64,000 bases of DNA from an uncultured Collinsella sp. GTDB lineage: Bacteria > Actinomycetota > Coriobacteriia > Coriobacteriales > Coriobacteriaceae. Positions 35,723 to 44,026 of the stretch are shown one piece after another. The position numbers were made by a program, and so were the translations under genes. The notes below the pieces were generated by a model that did no database searches, had not been told where the DNA came from, and was given only the letters and a program-made list of their open reading frames with translations. The stretch covers positions 1 to 64,000 of the forward strand of contig UQID01000004.1 in assembly GCA_900541045.1 (NCBI GenBank). Direction: 5' to 3'. Positions within the stretch are counted from its first letter, which is position 1; every line of letters begins with the position of its first letter.

Positions 35723-37582
35723 ATGAATCCGTACACTTCGTCCGGTTCGGTCGCCACGATGACGGCCAATGTGTCCGGCAACGACAAGCTCAACGACCTG
35801 GGCGACGGCCCACGCCAGCCTGGCGACCCTGAGCGCTATCCCGTGGGCGCGGTGACCCGCCGCCTGATGGGCTACGTCCGTCCGCACCGTATTTCGTTTA
35901 CGGCGTCGTTTGTGAGCGCCGCCATCTCGGTGATCTTGCAACTCTATACGCCCATCCTCATCGGCGAAGGCATCGACCTGATCGTCGCCGCCGGACAGGT
36001 GGACTTCGATGCGCTGCTGCCGCTTGTCACCAAGCTCGCGATTGTCGTCGTAGGTGCTGCGGCCTTCCAGTGGCTGCAGGGCTACTGCGTTAACCGCCTG
36101 TCCTACGAGACGGTGCGCGACATGCGCGTGGAGGCGAGCGACAAGCTCAGCCGCATGCCGCTCAGCTTTATCGACAGCCATGCCCACGGCGACCTTATGA
36201 GCCGCGTGGTCAACGATGTCGACCAGGTTGGCGATGGCTTGCTGCAAGGCTTCACGCAACTCTTTACCGGCGTTATCACCATTGTGGGCACGCTCGCGTT
36301 TATGCTCTCCATCAACCTGACCATGACGCTCGTGGTGGTGCTCGTCACGCCGCTTTCCATTTTTGCAGCCGGCGCCATCGCTAAGCTTTCCAACAAGAGC
36401 TTTACGGCACAGCAGCGCATTCAAGGTCAGCTCGGTGGCCATATCGAGGAGTATGTGGGCGAGCAAAAACTGGTGGATGCGTTTGCCTACGGCCCGAACG
36501 CCCAAGCGCGCTTCGACGCCCTCAACGCCGAGCTCTATACGGCAGGCGAGCGCGCGCAGTTTATGGGTTCGCTCTCCAACCCCGGCACGCGCTTTATCAA
36601 TAACATCATCTATGCCGTGGTCGCTGTGATCGGCTGCGTGGGCGTGATCACGGGCGTGCCCGCGGCGCTTACGGTGGGCGGCGTGCAGATTTTCCTGTCC
36701 TATGCTAACCAGTACACCAAGCCGTTCAACGAGGTTACCAACGTCATTACGCAAATCCAGACGGCGTATGCCTCGGCGCGCCGCATGTTTGCACTGCTCG
36801 ACGCCCGCGAGCAGGAGCCCGATGCGCCAGACACCGAGGAGCTTGCCGCCCCGCGTGGCGAGGTGACTTTTGAACACGTGGACTTTAGCTATGTGCCCGA
36901 CCGCAAGCTGCTGCAGGATATCTGCATCGAGGCCAAGCCCGGCATGCGTTTTGCCCTGGTCGGCCCCACGGGCTGCGGAAAGACAACGCTCATCAATTTG
37001 CTGCTGCGGTTTTACGATATCGATGCCGGACGCATCATGGTCGATGGCCGGTCTTCGCGTGGCTACACGCGCGCAAGCCTGCGCCGCGCCTTTGGCATGG
37101 TGCTGCAGGATACGTGGCTGTTCGAGGGCACGGTGGCGGAAAATATCGCTTACGGTTGCCCGGATGCCACGCGTGAACAGGTTATCGAAGCCGCCAAGCG
37201 CGCGCACGCGCACAAGTTTATCGTGCAGCTGCCAAGCGGCTACGATACGGTCATCGGCGAGGACGGCGGCATGTTTAGCCAGGGTCAAAAACAGCTGCTG
37301 TGCATCGCGCGCGTCATGCTCACCGACCCTGCGATTCTGCTGCTGGACGAGGCGACGTCGAGCATCGATACCCGCACCGAGCTGCAGGTGAAGGCGGCAT
37401 TCGACGAGCTTATGGCCGGCCGTACGAGCTTTGTGGTGGCGCATCGCCTGAGCACCATCCGCAACGCCGACTGCATTCTGGTGATGCGCGACGGCGAGAT
37501 TATCGAGCGCGGCACGCACGACGAGCTGCTAGCGACAGGCGGCTTCTACGCCGAACTCTACCGCAGCCAATTCGCCCAGTGA
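35723..37582 (+). CDS. heterodimeric ABC exporter, consensus-site subunit (pair 2)
   Basis: This 619-residue partner has Walker A GPTGCGKTT, deviant signature MFSQGQKQLLCIAR, Walker B followed by Glu (LLDEATSSID) and the switch His (VVAHRLST). With the preceding gene product it forms one canonical and one degenerate ATP site. About 45 polar residues precede the first transmembrane helix. The genes are translationally linked. Substrate unknown; multidrug or lipid-like compounds are typical. Confidence 0.9.
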   Translation: MNPYTSSGSVATMTANVSGNDKLNDLGDGPRQPGDPERYPVGAVTRRLMGYVRPHRISFTASFVSAAISVILQLYTPILIGEGIDLIVAAGQVDFDALLPLVTKLAIVVVGAAAFQWLQGYCVNRLSYETVRDMRVEASDKLSRMPLSFIDSHAHGDLMSRVVNDVDQVGDGLLQGFTQLFTGVITIVGTLAFMLSINLTMTLVVVLVTPLSIFAAGAIAKLSNKSFTAQQRIQGQLGGHIEEYVGEQKLVDAFAYGPNAQARFDALNAELYTAGERAQFMGSLSNPGTRFINNIIYAVVAVIGCVGVITGVPAALTVGGVQIFLSYANQYTKPFNEVTNVITQIQTAYASARRMFALLDAREQEPDAPDTEELAAPRGEVTFEHVDFSYVPDRKLLQDICIEAKPGMRFALVGPTGCGKTTLINLLLRFYDIDAGRIMVDGRSSRGYTRASLRRAFGMVLQDTWLFEGTVAENIAYGCPDATREQVIEAAKRAHAHKFIVQLPSGYDTVIGEDGGMFSQGQKQLLCIARVMLTDPAILLLDEATSSIDTRTELQVKAAFDELMAGRTSFVVAHRLSTIRNADCILVMRDGEIIERGTHDELLATGGFYAELYRSQFAQ

Positions 37583-37899
37583 GCAAGCCCGTGGGGCAAA
37601 TTAATCAGGTTTGTTTGTCCCATAGAGCGATCTTGTTATATAGCGTTCTACCAGCGCGTGAAACATTTTGACGATACTCCGTGACACAATTTGACGGCGT
37701 TTTGTGAAACAGTTTTTCGGCCATTCGTGAAACGTTCTGCGGCGGTTTCAATCCGAAGTACATACTGTTCGAAATCTGTCCAAAGATGTCGTCTGCGTCG
37801 CCAATCGACAGACGGTGGTTTACATCTGTTACGTTAGTACTAAGATATTCATCTAATAAATTGCAATAGTGGCTTTAGTTTTGGGGGAAACGAGGCAAC
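37583..37899. other. 317-base intergenic region containing a 23-bp tandem repeat
   Basis: No gene is seen. The stretch is AT-richer than its neighbours and includes the four-unit repeat at 37658-37749. The final 80 bases before the flavodoxin-type gene probably hold its promoter, but no box pair is convincing. Confidence 0.5.
37658..37749 (+). repeat. four tandem 23-bp repeats (possible transposon-end sites)
   Basis: Units start at exactly 23-base intervals: GTGAAACATTTTGACG (37658), GTGACACAATTTGACG (37681), GTGAAACAGTTTTTCG (37704) and GTGAAACGTTCTGCGG (37727). Related CGTGTCTCATTTT units lie in the opposite orientation at 39156-39230. Confidence 0.75.
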
Positions 37900-38457
37900 G
37901 TGACTATGACGTGCTCTTTGGTGGTTAACAGCAAGAGCGGTAATACCAGGATGGTTTCGGGTGCGATCAAGCGCGCTCTGCAGGCTGCGGGCGTTGAGTT
38001 TGTCCACGCTGCGGCGTTGAGCGACGATGCGGACGCAGATCAGGTTGCGCTCGAGGCGCAGGGCGCCTGCGCGGCCGACACGGTGCTCGTCGGTTTTTGG
38101 TGCGACAAGGGTGCGTGCACGCCTTCGGTCGCGGCGTTGCTCTCCGCCTTGCACGGCAAGCGCGTCTTCTTGTTTGGCACCTGCGGTTTTGGCGCCGACC
38201 AGAGCTATTACCAGCAGATTATCGACCGCGTGACCTCCAATTTGGCCAACGATGCCGAGCTTGCGGGCTGGGCGATGTGTCAGGGCAAGATGGGCCCCGC
38301 GGTCAAGCAGCGCTACGAGGCCATGCTCGAGCAAGATCCCGACAACGCGCGCTATAAGATGCTGCTCGACAACTGGGTTGCCGCAAAGGACCATCCCACC
38401 AAGGAAGATCTGGATAACATGGCTGCAGCCGCCAAAAAGGCCGTGCTGGGGGAGTAG
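37900..38457 (+). CDS. flavodoxin-like protein
   Basis: This 185-residue soluble protein has a flavodoxin fold: VVNSKSGNTRMVSGAIKRAL is the FMN phosphate-binding loop (T/S-x-S/T-G-N-T variant) at the N-terminus, and LFGTCGFGADQSYYQQI the next flavin-contact region. It is likely an electron-transfer or small reductase partner. Some gut bacterial flavodoxin-like proteins of this size accompany bilirubin reductase, but no such reductase is adjacent, so that role is not claimed. The start may be GTG 37900 or ATG 37906; GAGG lies upstream. Confidence 0.8.
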   Translation: MTMTCSLVVNSKSGNTRMVSGAIKRALQAAGVEFVHAAALSDDADADQVALEAQGACAADTVLVGFWCDKGACTPSVAALLSALHGKRVFLFGTCGFGADQSYYQQIIDRVTSNLANDAELAGWAMCQGKMGPAVKQRYEAMLEQDPDNARYKMLLDNWVAAKDHPTKEDLDNMAAAAKKAVLGE

Positions 38458-38500
38458 CTCCCATCGCTGACGGCGGTCGGTCCATCTTTCTAAATGAAAC

Positions 38501-38627
38501 GTCCTCCCGGGCGTCGGGGCACGAAGTTCCCTGCTCTACAGTCCTGCGCAAGACGAAGGCCACATTAAGTGGCCTTCTTTGCGTGCGGAACTCGCGATGA
38601 ACTTCGTGCCCCGCCGTCCGGGAGGAC
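38501..38627. repeat. structured element, family F, copy 1
   Basis: Outer arms GTCCTCCCGG...GGGGCACGAAGTTC and GAACTTCGTGCCCCG...CCGGGAGGAC pair almost completely. Inside lies a hairpin GAAGGCCAC/GTGGCCTTC. Read on the minus strand it contains GTTCATCGCGAGTTCCGCAC and GCAGGACTGT, then GAGCAGGGAAC, all shared with the copy at 43877-44007, although the stems differ. Confidence 0.8.
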
Positions 38628-38689
38628 GCCTCTTTATTGATGGGGGGGCCTGATAGGTCGATGGTTCCGTGCCCGGATGCGTCCAAAGC

Positions 38690-39136
38690 GGGACGGGCTT
38701 TCCGGATGGGCAGGCTTTCGAAAAATGCGTCCCGGAATTTGCCTTTGGAATGGGACGTAGTTTCCCGTTGAGGTGCTTTGCGGAAAGTGCATCCCACTCT
38801 GGGCGGTCGAAGTGGGACACACTTTCCCAAAGGCGCTCCAACGGGAAATTGCGTCCCATTATTCGGTCAAGAAACGGGATGCATTTTCCCAATGAGAGCA
38901 AAACCGGAAAATGCATCCCACAATCAGCCCTCAAAGTGGGACGCCGTTTCCCAATGAGGCTCAAGCGGAAAATGCATCCCGGAATTTGCGCTCAAAGTGG
39001 GATGCGGTTTCCGGTTGAGGGTCTAAGGGGAAAGTGCGTCCCAGAATCGACGCTTGAAATGGGATGCAGTTTCCCGATGAGGCACTCGACGGAAAATACA
39101 TCCCAGAAATGGCCTTTGAGCTGGGATAAGATTTCC
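38690..39136 (+). repeat. tandem array 1 of a 61-62 bp hairpin unit
   Basis: The box GGGAYGCANTTTCC recurs at 38690, 38752, 38814, 38876, 38938, 38999, 39061 and 39123. Between boxes is the inverse box GGAAAATGCATCCC, so each unit can fold into a 12-14 bp hairpin (for example 38876-38919). The spacing is 62, 62, 62, 62, 61, 62 and 62. It is not a CRISPR: there are no unique spacers of constant length. Confidence 0.9.
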
Positions 39137-39155
39137 GCGGCATCTCGAATTCTCA

Positions 39156-39230
39156 AAAATGAGACACGCCGTTGGCGAAAATGAGACACGTGATATCGGG
39201 CATCGGACGTATCATTTGCAAAAATGAGTC
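39156..39230 (-). repeat. short repeats opposed to the 37658 cluster (possible transposon-end sites)
   Basis: AAAATGAGACACG occurs at 39156-39168 and 39178-39190, and AAAATGAGTC at 39221-39230. On the minus strand these read CGTGTCTCATTTT, close to CGTGAAACATTTT of the cluster at 37658. Confidence 0.65.
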
Positions 39231-39259
39231 AACTCCACTCGAATAAAGCGAGGTCCCTC

Positions 39260-42200
39260 ATGTACGTTCCACACCCCCGTATCCGTAGGCTGTCGAAAAT
39301 CCCGCTTGTTGGGACGGCGGCGCTTGCTGCGTTGATCGCCACGAGCGTCGCCTGCTTCACGGCCACGCCCCAGGTTGCCCAGGCGGCAGACGCGCCCGCA
39401 ATCACCGATATGACCGAGCAGGATTATCAAGCCCTGGGTCTGGGCACGAGCGAGGACATTCCGGCCGATACCGTTGGCCCCTATTCCACTGATACCCCCA
39501 CGACGTTTGCCACGCGCAGCGAGGTCTATATGGCAGCTAACGGTAGCCATGGCAATCGCTACACTCTGCGCGACAAGCTCGAGAACGTCGAGCGCGGTGA
39601 CATTGGCGGCAGCAGCAAACTCACCGATGGCTATGGAAGTGTGTGGGGCGCCGCAAAGTTCTGGCAAAACGTCAACAACTTCGATACGAACAGCGATCTC
39701 TACAGGCATAGCGACTACGGTGGCGGCACCTGGTCGTACCTAAGCAACAATGAGTCCTCAACAGTACTCGCCAACGACAACAACGGTTTCTCGGGCATTC
39801 ACGCCACGAGTGTTGAGTTCTGCAGCGACGCCAGCACGGGCAAAAAGAGCCGCGTTGCCGAGCTCCGTGCCTACGGCGACAGTTCCTCCACGACGATTGA
39901 CGGCAAGTCATACGCCGGAAAGGTTGAGCTGGTCCTCTACTCGTTTAGCAACGGGCGTACGCGCACTCTCGACACACACCTGCCGGTGACGGTCAACACT
40001 AATATGATGTACGAAGGCCGTTTTAAGTACCTGGATGCCGGTTACCTGCAAGAGCACGACGCCGTCTTTGATGTCGAGGCGGGCGATGTCGATGGCGACG
40101 GCGTCGACGAGCTTTTTGTCTACGCGGGCTGCTATGTCGACGAGAACGGCGTGCGCAAGGCTGTAGTCGACATGTATGACTTGGAGGGCGGCAACTGGAA
40201 GCAAAGCGTCGTCAAGATCGATGCCGGTAACGCCGCGGACTACACCACGCACAACAAGGGCGGGAACGACTCCTGGACGCAGCTTCAGTCAGCTCCTGTC
40301 GTTTCGCTAGCGGCCGGCGACCTCGATCGCGATTTTTGCGATGACCTCGCCATCGTGGTCTCGGCACCCTACGGCAAGAAGAATATTGATAAGTCGACGC
40401 ATTGCGAGCTGTTTTCGTGGGATGCATCCAAGGGTGCGCTCGTCCATGTCGATGCTCTGGGCGACGCGGGCGCAATCTCCCTCTCCGCGAACGGCAAGAC
40501 CATGGTCGCTGCGAATGCGACGTTCGGCACGTTTGCCGCCTACGATGAAGAAGGAAAGAAGACGGGTGAAACCGTCACGGGCCTTATTCTTGCGGGCTAT
40601 GACTGGCAACGCAGCGCTTTTGATTACGGCGCTTCTGACGGCAGCAAGGGGCTGTACGGCGCGCTGTACCGCTACGCGTATTTTGACTCGGAGTCTGGCG
40701 AGTTCAAGCTTTCCGATTGCAAGGAATACAGAGACGGGCTCCTCGCCTCCTATGGGCTGATGCATGTGCCCAACAGCGCATGGAAGGATAGCGCTCAGGA
40801 TAAGCGCTATCCGTGCACCTTGGCGCCTATTGCCCTTGCCACTGCCAACCTTGACGGCCTGTCCGAGCAGCTGGCGGTCGACGAGGTGCTCGTGGGCGGC
40901 GATGTGTTCCGCGACTTTGCCTGCAACACGGCACAGAGCGGGGCTCAGGGCTTGGGGTCCATGGTCGGAACCATGAGCATGAGCGGTCAGCAATACAACA
41001 GCAGCAACAAGCATGACCACAAGGGTATAGAGCAGGTGTGGATTAGCGACGTCAAGGCGGGCAGCGTCTCGGGTTCGGACCGCTATAACGAGAGCTTTAT
41101 CGCTGTGGTGGGCAAGCACCGCGACGAGGACCTGCGCAAGAACGATGACTACTATTGGATGACCGCCTCGCATTTTTCGCTCGACGAGAACGGAAAGGTG
41201 CGCCGCGGCGAGGAGCAGGTGATTAGCGAGAGCAACCGTCGCGGCACTACCTACGGCACATTTATCTCGCTCGCGCTGCCCGATGTCGACAACGACAGCG
41301 TCAAGATCACGTACAAGGACCGCTACAAGGTCTATACCAACCCGCGCGTGCTTGCCGTGCTGCAGGATGCGCCCTATGTTGAGGATCTGGAGCAGGCATA
41401 CGGCTATCTGGTGTTGGGCGGCACGTCATACGGAGAGGAAAAGGGCACGGGGACATCCCAGGGCTATACCATTGGCGCCGAGTTGGGCGTTGCCGTCGAG
41501 GTGCAGACCGGTCCGCCCCTGGTCGCGATGAATGCTTCAGTCGATTTTGCCGCCGAGGGATGCTATGACTACCGGAGCGAGCGCACGGTCAGCGCAAGCG
41601 TAAGCTATGAGTCGCATGCCGGCGAGGGTGACAAGGCCGTGCTCTACACGATTCCGATGGTCTATTACGAGTATGAGATCGAAAATGAGGAAACTGGTGG
41701 CAAGGGCGTGATGGCGGCGCCCGTGTCGCTCGGCGCGCAGACCTCGGTCGTTAATGTCGAGGCCTATGACCGCATTGCCAAACAGCACAATATGACGCCG
41801 CTCAGCTACTTTTTGACCAACCGGTCGGGAGAACCCGGAACCTATCAAACGACGCTCAACGGCGAGACTCCCGTTGGGGATTCCTTTGGCCTGGGCAAGC
41901 CTGGCGTAACGCGCGCCTACACGCACGATGGGTTTAACGGCGCCGCCGCGCAGTCGGGGGCGAGCATTGAGCAGACCATCGAAGTCGAGGAGGGCAAGGA
42001 GCAGGAGCTCGAGCTCGGCTTGACGCTGAACGGCAGCGTTGTCATGGGCGCGAAGCTCGCAAAGCACGAGTTGTTTGGCGGCCTGTGCTTTGGTGCCAAC
42101 GCCGGCTTTACTACGGGTAACTCCTCGAGTGAATCGACCGAATACGGCGGCACCGTCGACAACCTGCCCGAGGCCGCGCAGGGCAAGTACGGTTTTGTGT

Positions 42201-43348
42201 GGCGTCTGGGTGTCAACGCGGTGGATGTCGACAAGTTCGAGGCAGACTCGGGCGACAAGCTCGGCACCAAGGACACCGACCAGTTCTGGATCGTGGGCTA
42301 TGACGTCAAGGATGTCGAGATGCCCGACGCGCCGGCCGTGACGGGCTTTACGGCAAACGCCGTCGATTCGACCAGCGTTACGTTTAGCTGGGACGATGTA
42401 CTCGCAAACAAGAGTGGCTTTAGCTACGGCGTGGGCATGCTGCAGAGCAATGCGGCGGATGCGGTCGTCAATAGCTGGAAGATTGCCGACAACACGCAGA
42501 CCTCGCTCAAGTGGGATGGGCTGCAGCCCAATACGGAGTATCGATTCGCCATCGCCGCCGTTAAGAATGGATCCACGACCGAAACAGGTATTCGCTCGGC
42601 AATCATCACGGTCAAGACCATGCCCGATGGCATGACGATGACCGTGAGCGGACCTGCGGCGGATGCTGCGGAGGGGTCGGATCTTGGATACGACTCTTCG
42701 GCTGAGCGCACGGCGGGAAGCCACCTGACGCTCTCGGCGATTGGCCATGTGAAGCAACTCGGTGCCGACGATAGCGAAACAGGGCTGGCACCGACCTATA
42801 TGTGGTACCGCAAGGGCCGCGGCGAGACAGAGTTTAAGCTCGTGGGTGCCGATGGCAACCTCGCGGCTGGAACGGCCTCAAAGCTCGAGATTGACCTGAT
42901 CGCAGACGATGACGGTGCGCAGTATTACTGCCACGTGGGATACAACGACGTGGGCCTCGACACCGGCACGACGCTCGTGAATATCGAGGCCGAGGAGACG
43001 GCGCCCACAACGGTGAACGCCACCCCGATCCGCACGCGCCGCCTGTTCTCACAGGCAAGTGCGGGCGCCAAGAAGTTCCTGGACCATACGCTGGTAAACA
43101 CCGCCGGCCCAACCGATTCCGAAGGCTCAAAGGACCCCGAGACTCCTGAGACCCCGACGAACCCGGACAAGCCCAAGTCCGACAACGGAGCTAAGACCGA
43201 CACCAAGGTCAAGACTACGACCACAGCGAAGGACCTCGCAAACACCGGCGACCAAACATTCGCCCTAGTCGCCACCGCAGCAGCAGCGGGAGCAACGCTC
43301 GTAGTGATAGCCCTCATCATGCTGATCAAGCGCCGCAAGACCCACTAG
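39260..43348 (+). CDS. large cell-wall-anchored surface protein with FG-GAP-like and FnIII/Ig-like regions
   Basis: This 1362-residue protein has an N-terminal signal peptide (basic RIRRLSK, then a hydrophobic stretch ending near AQAADAP, about residue 44). The C-terminus has a sortase-like signal: LANTGDQ, a hydrophobic helix and KRRK. In between, DVDGDGVDELFVYAG (about 272) and DLDRDFCDDLAIVVS (about 354) resemble calcium-binding FG-GAP/VCBS-type motifs. Residues about 1020-1125 look like a fibronectin type III domain, and 1130-1240 resemble an Ig-like domain (YYCHVGY). A Thr/Pro/Lys-rich wall-spanning linker precedes LANTGDQ. Likely an adhesin or substrate-binding surface protein; no catalytic domain was recognised. 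The ATG at 39260 follows GCGAGGT; the upstream ATG 39224 has no site. No sortase gene lies in the window. Confidence 0.87.
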   Translation: MYVPHPRIRRLSKIPLVGTAALAALIATSVACFTATPQVAQAADAPAITDMTEQDYQALGLGTSEDIPADTVGPYSTDTPTTFATRSEVYMAANGSHGNRYTLRDKLENVERGDIGGSSKLTDGYGSVWGAAKFWQNVNNFDTNSDLYRHSDYGGGTWSYLSNNESSTVLANDNNGFSGIHATSVEFCSDASTGKKSRVAELRAYGDSSSTTIDGKSYAGKVELVLYSFSNGRTRTLDTHLPVTVNTNMMYEGRFKYLDAGYLQEHDAVFDVEAGDVDGDGVDELFVYAGCYVDENGVRKAVVDMYDLEGGNWKQSVVKIDAGNAADYTTHNKGGNDSWTQLQSAPVVSLAAGDLDRDFCDDLAIVVSAPYGKKNIDKSTHCELFSWDASKGALVHVDALGDAGAISLSANGKTMVAANATFGTFAAYDEEGKKTGETVTGLILAGYDWQRSAFDYGASDGSKGLYGALYRYAYFDSESGEFKLSDCKEYRDGLLASYGLMHVPNSAWKDSAQDKRYPCTLAPIALATANLDGLSEQLAVDEVLVGGDVFRDFACNTAQSGAQGLGSMVGTMSMSGQQYNSSNKHDHKGIEQVWISDVKAGSVSGSDRYNESFIAVVGKHRDEDLRKNDDYYWMTASHFSLDENGKVRRGEEQVISESNRRGTTYGTFISLALPDVDNDSVKITYKDRYKVYTNPRVLAVLQDAPYVEDLEQAYGYLVLGGTSYGEEKGTGTSQGYTIGAELGVAVEVQTGPPLVAMNASVDFAAEGCYDYRSERTVSASVSYESHAGEGDKAVLYTIPMVYYEYEIENEETGGKGVMAAPVSLGAQTSVVNVEAYDRIAKQHNMTPLSYFLTNRSGEPGTYQTTLNGETPVGDSFGLGKPGVTRAYTHDGFNGAAAQSGASIEQTIEVEEGKEQELELGLTLNGSVVMGAKLAKHELFGGLCFGANAGFTTGNSSSESTEYGGTVDNLPEAAQGKYGFVWRLGVNAVDVDKFEADSGDKLGTKDTDQFWIVGYDVKDVEMPDAPAVTGFTANAVDSTSVTFSWDDVLANKSGFSYGVGMLQSNAADAVVNSWKIADNTQTSLKWDGLQPNTEYRFAIAAVKNGSTTETGIRSAIITVKTMPDGMTMTVSGPAADAAEGSDLGYDSSAERTAGSHLTLSAIGHVKQLGADDSETGLAPTYMWYRKGRGETEFKLVGADGNLAAGTASKLEIDLIADDDGAQYYCHVGYNDVGLDTGTTLVNIEAEETAPTTVNATPIRTRRLFSQASAGAKKFLDHTLVNTAGPTDSEGSKDPETPETPTNPDKPKSDNGAKTDTKVKTTTTAKDLANTGDQTFALVATAAAAGATLVVIALIMLIKRRKTH

Positions 43349-43375
43349 TAGCCAGTCGAACATATCGACAACCCA

Positions 43376-43413
43376 AAAACCCGGGTAGCCAAAAAACAGG
43401 CCACCCGGGTTTT
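43376..43413 (+). terminator. surface protein gene terminator
   Basis: AAAACCCGGGTAGCC pairs with GGCCACCCGGGTTTT (one mismatch) around AAAAAACA. It is 28 bases after the stop. Confidence 0.85.
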
Positions 43414-43437
43414 CTGTTGAGTGGAGACTCCGCAAGC

Positions 43438-43790
43438 GGAAACTGCATCCCACAATTAGCGCCCGGAACGGGACACATTTTCCGTCAAGCCCTCATCCGG
43501 AAAATCCATCCCAGTTTGAGCGCCCAGACCGGGACGCACTTTCCCAAAGGGTCCTCAACGGAAACTGCGTCCCATAATTAGGCCGAGAAATGGGATGAAC
43601 TTTCCCAATGAGAGCCAACCGGAAACCACGTCCCAGAATCAGCCCCCAAAGTGGGACGCACTTTCCCAACGAGCCTCAACCGGAAAATATATCCCGGAAT
43701 CCAGCTGAATAGTGGGACACACTTTCCCAATCGGGTCCCAAGCGGAAACTGCATCCCATTCCAGACAAGAATTCCGGGACACACTTTCCG
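43438..43790 (+). repeat. tandem array 2 of the 61-62 bp hairpin unit
   Basis: GGGAYRCACTTTCC boxes start at 43470, 43531, 43592, 43653, 43714 and 43776 (spacing 61, 61, 61, 61 and 62), with inverse GGAAANTGCRTCCC boxes between them, beginning at 43438. Unit sequence and orientation match array 1 upstream of the surface protein gene. Confidence 0.9.
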
Positions 43791-43795
43791 CAAAC

Positions 43796-43823
43796 AAAGA
43801 AGGCCACATAACGTGGCCTTCAA
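43796..43823. repeat. small hairpin linking array 2 to the family F element
   Basis: GAAGGCCAC and GTGGCCTTC form a nine-base stem. The same inner hairpin sequence occurs inside family F copy 1 at 38555-38578, suggesting a partial element. Confidence 0.55.
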
Positions 43824-43876
43824 CTTATATATGTTCAGCAGGTGCCCCCATGACAAGCCGCGCTTCAACACCGAGG

Positions 43877-44007
43877 CGTCTGCCCGGCGACGCGGAATGT
43901 GAGGTTCATCGCGAGTTCCGCACGAGCCGGAGAGCACTTAATGTGCTCTCCGTGCGAGCAGGACTGTCCGAGCAGGGAACCTCACATTCCGCGCCGCCGG
44001 GCAGACG
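43877..44007. repeat. structured element, family F, copy 2
   Basis: Outer arms CGTCTGCCCGGCG...GCGGAATGTGAGGTTC and GAACCTCACATTCCGCG...CGCCGGGCAGACG pair. Inside lies a hairpin GAGAGCAC/GTGCTCTC. GTTCATCGCGAGTTCCGCAC, GCAGGACTGT and GAGCAGGGAAC are shared with copy 1, in the opposite genomic orientation. Confidence 0.82.
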
Positions 44008-44026
44008 AACCAGTTAAGACGCGCCG

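Noticed and set aside
37900..38457. Naming the flavodoxin-like protein as a bilirubin-reductase partner
   Set aside because: Size and fold are compatible, but no bilirubin reductase gene is adjacent in the window.
38669..39184. Open reading frame of 171 codons through tandem array 1
   Set aside because: The repeat period is 62 bases, so successive units are read in different frames and the peptide does not repeat consistently. Several frames on both strands are open simply because the unit lacks stop codons. There is no ribosome site.
38690..43790. CRISPR array
   Set aside because: The repeats are hairpin units with diverged interiors, not identical direct repeats with unique spacers, and there are no cas genes.
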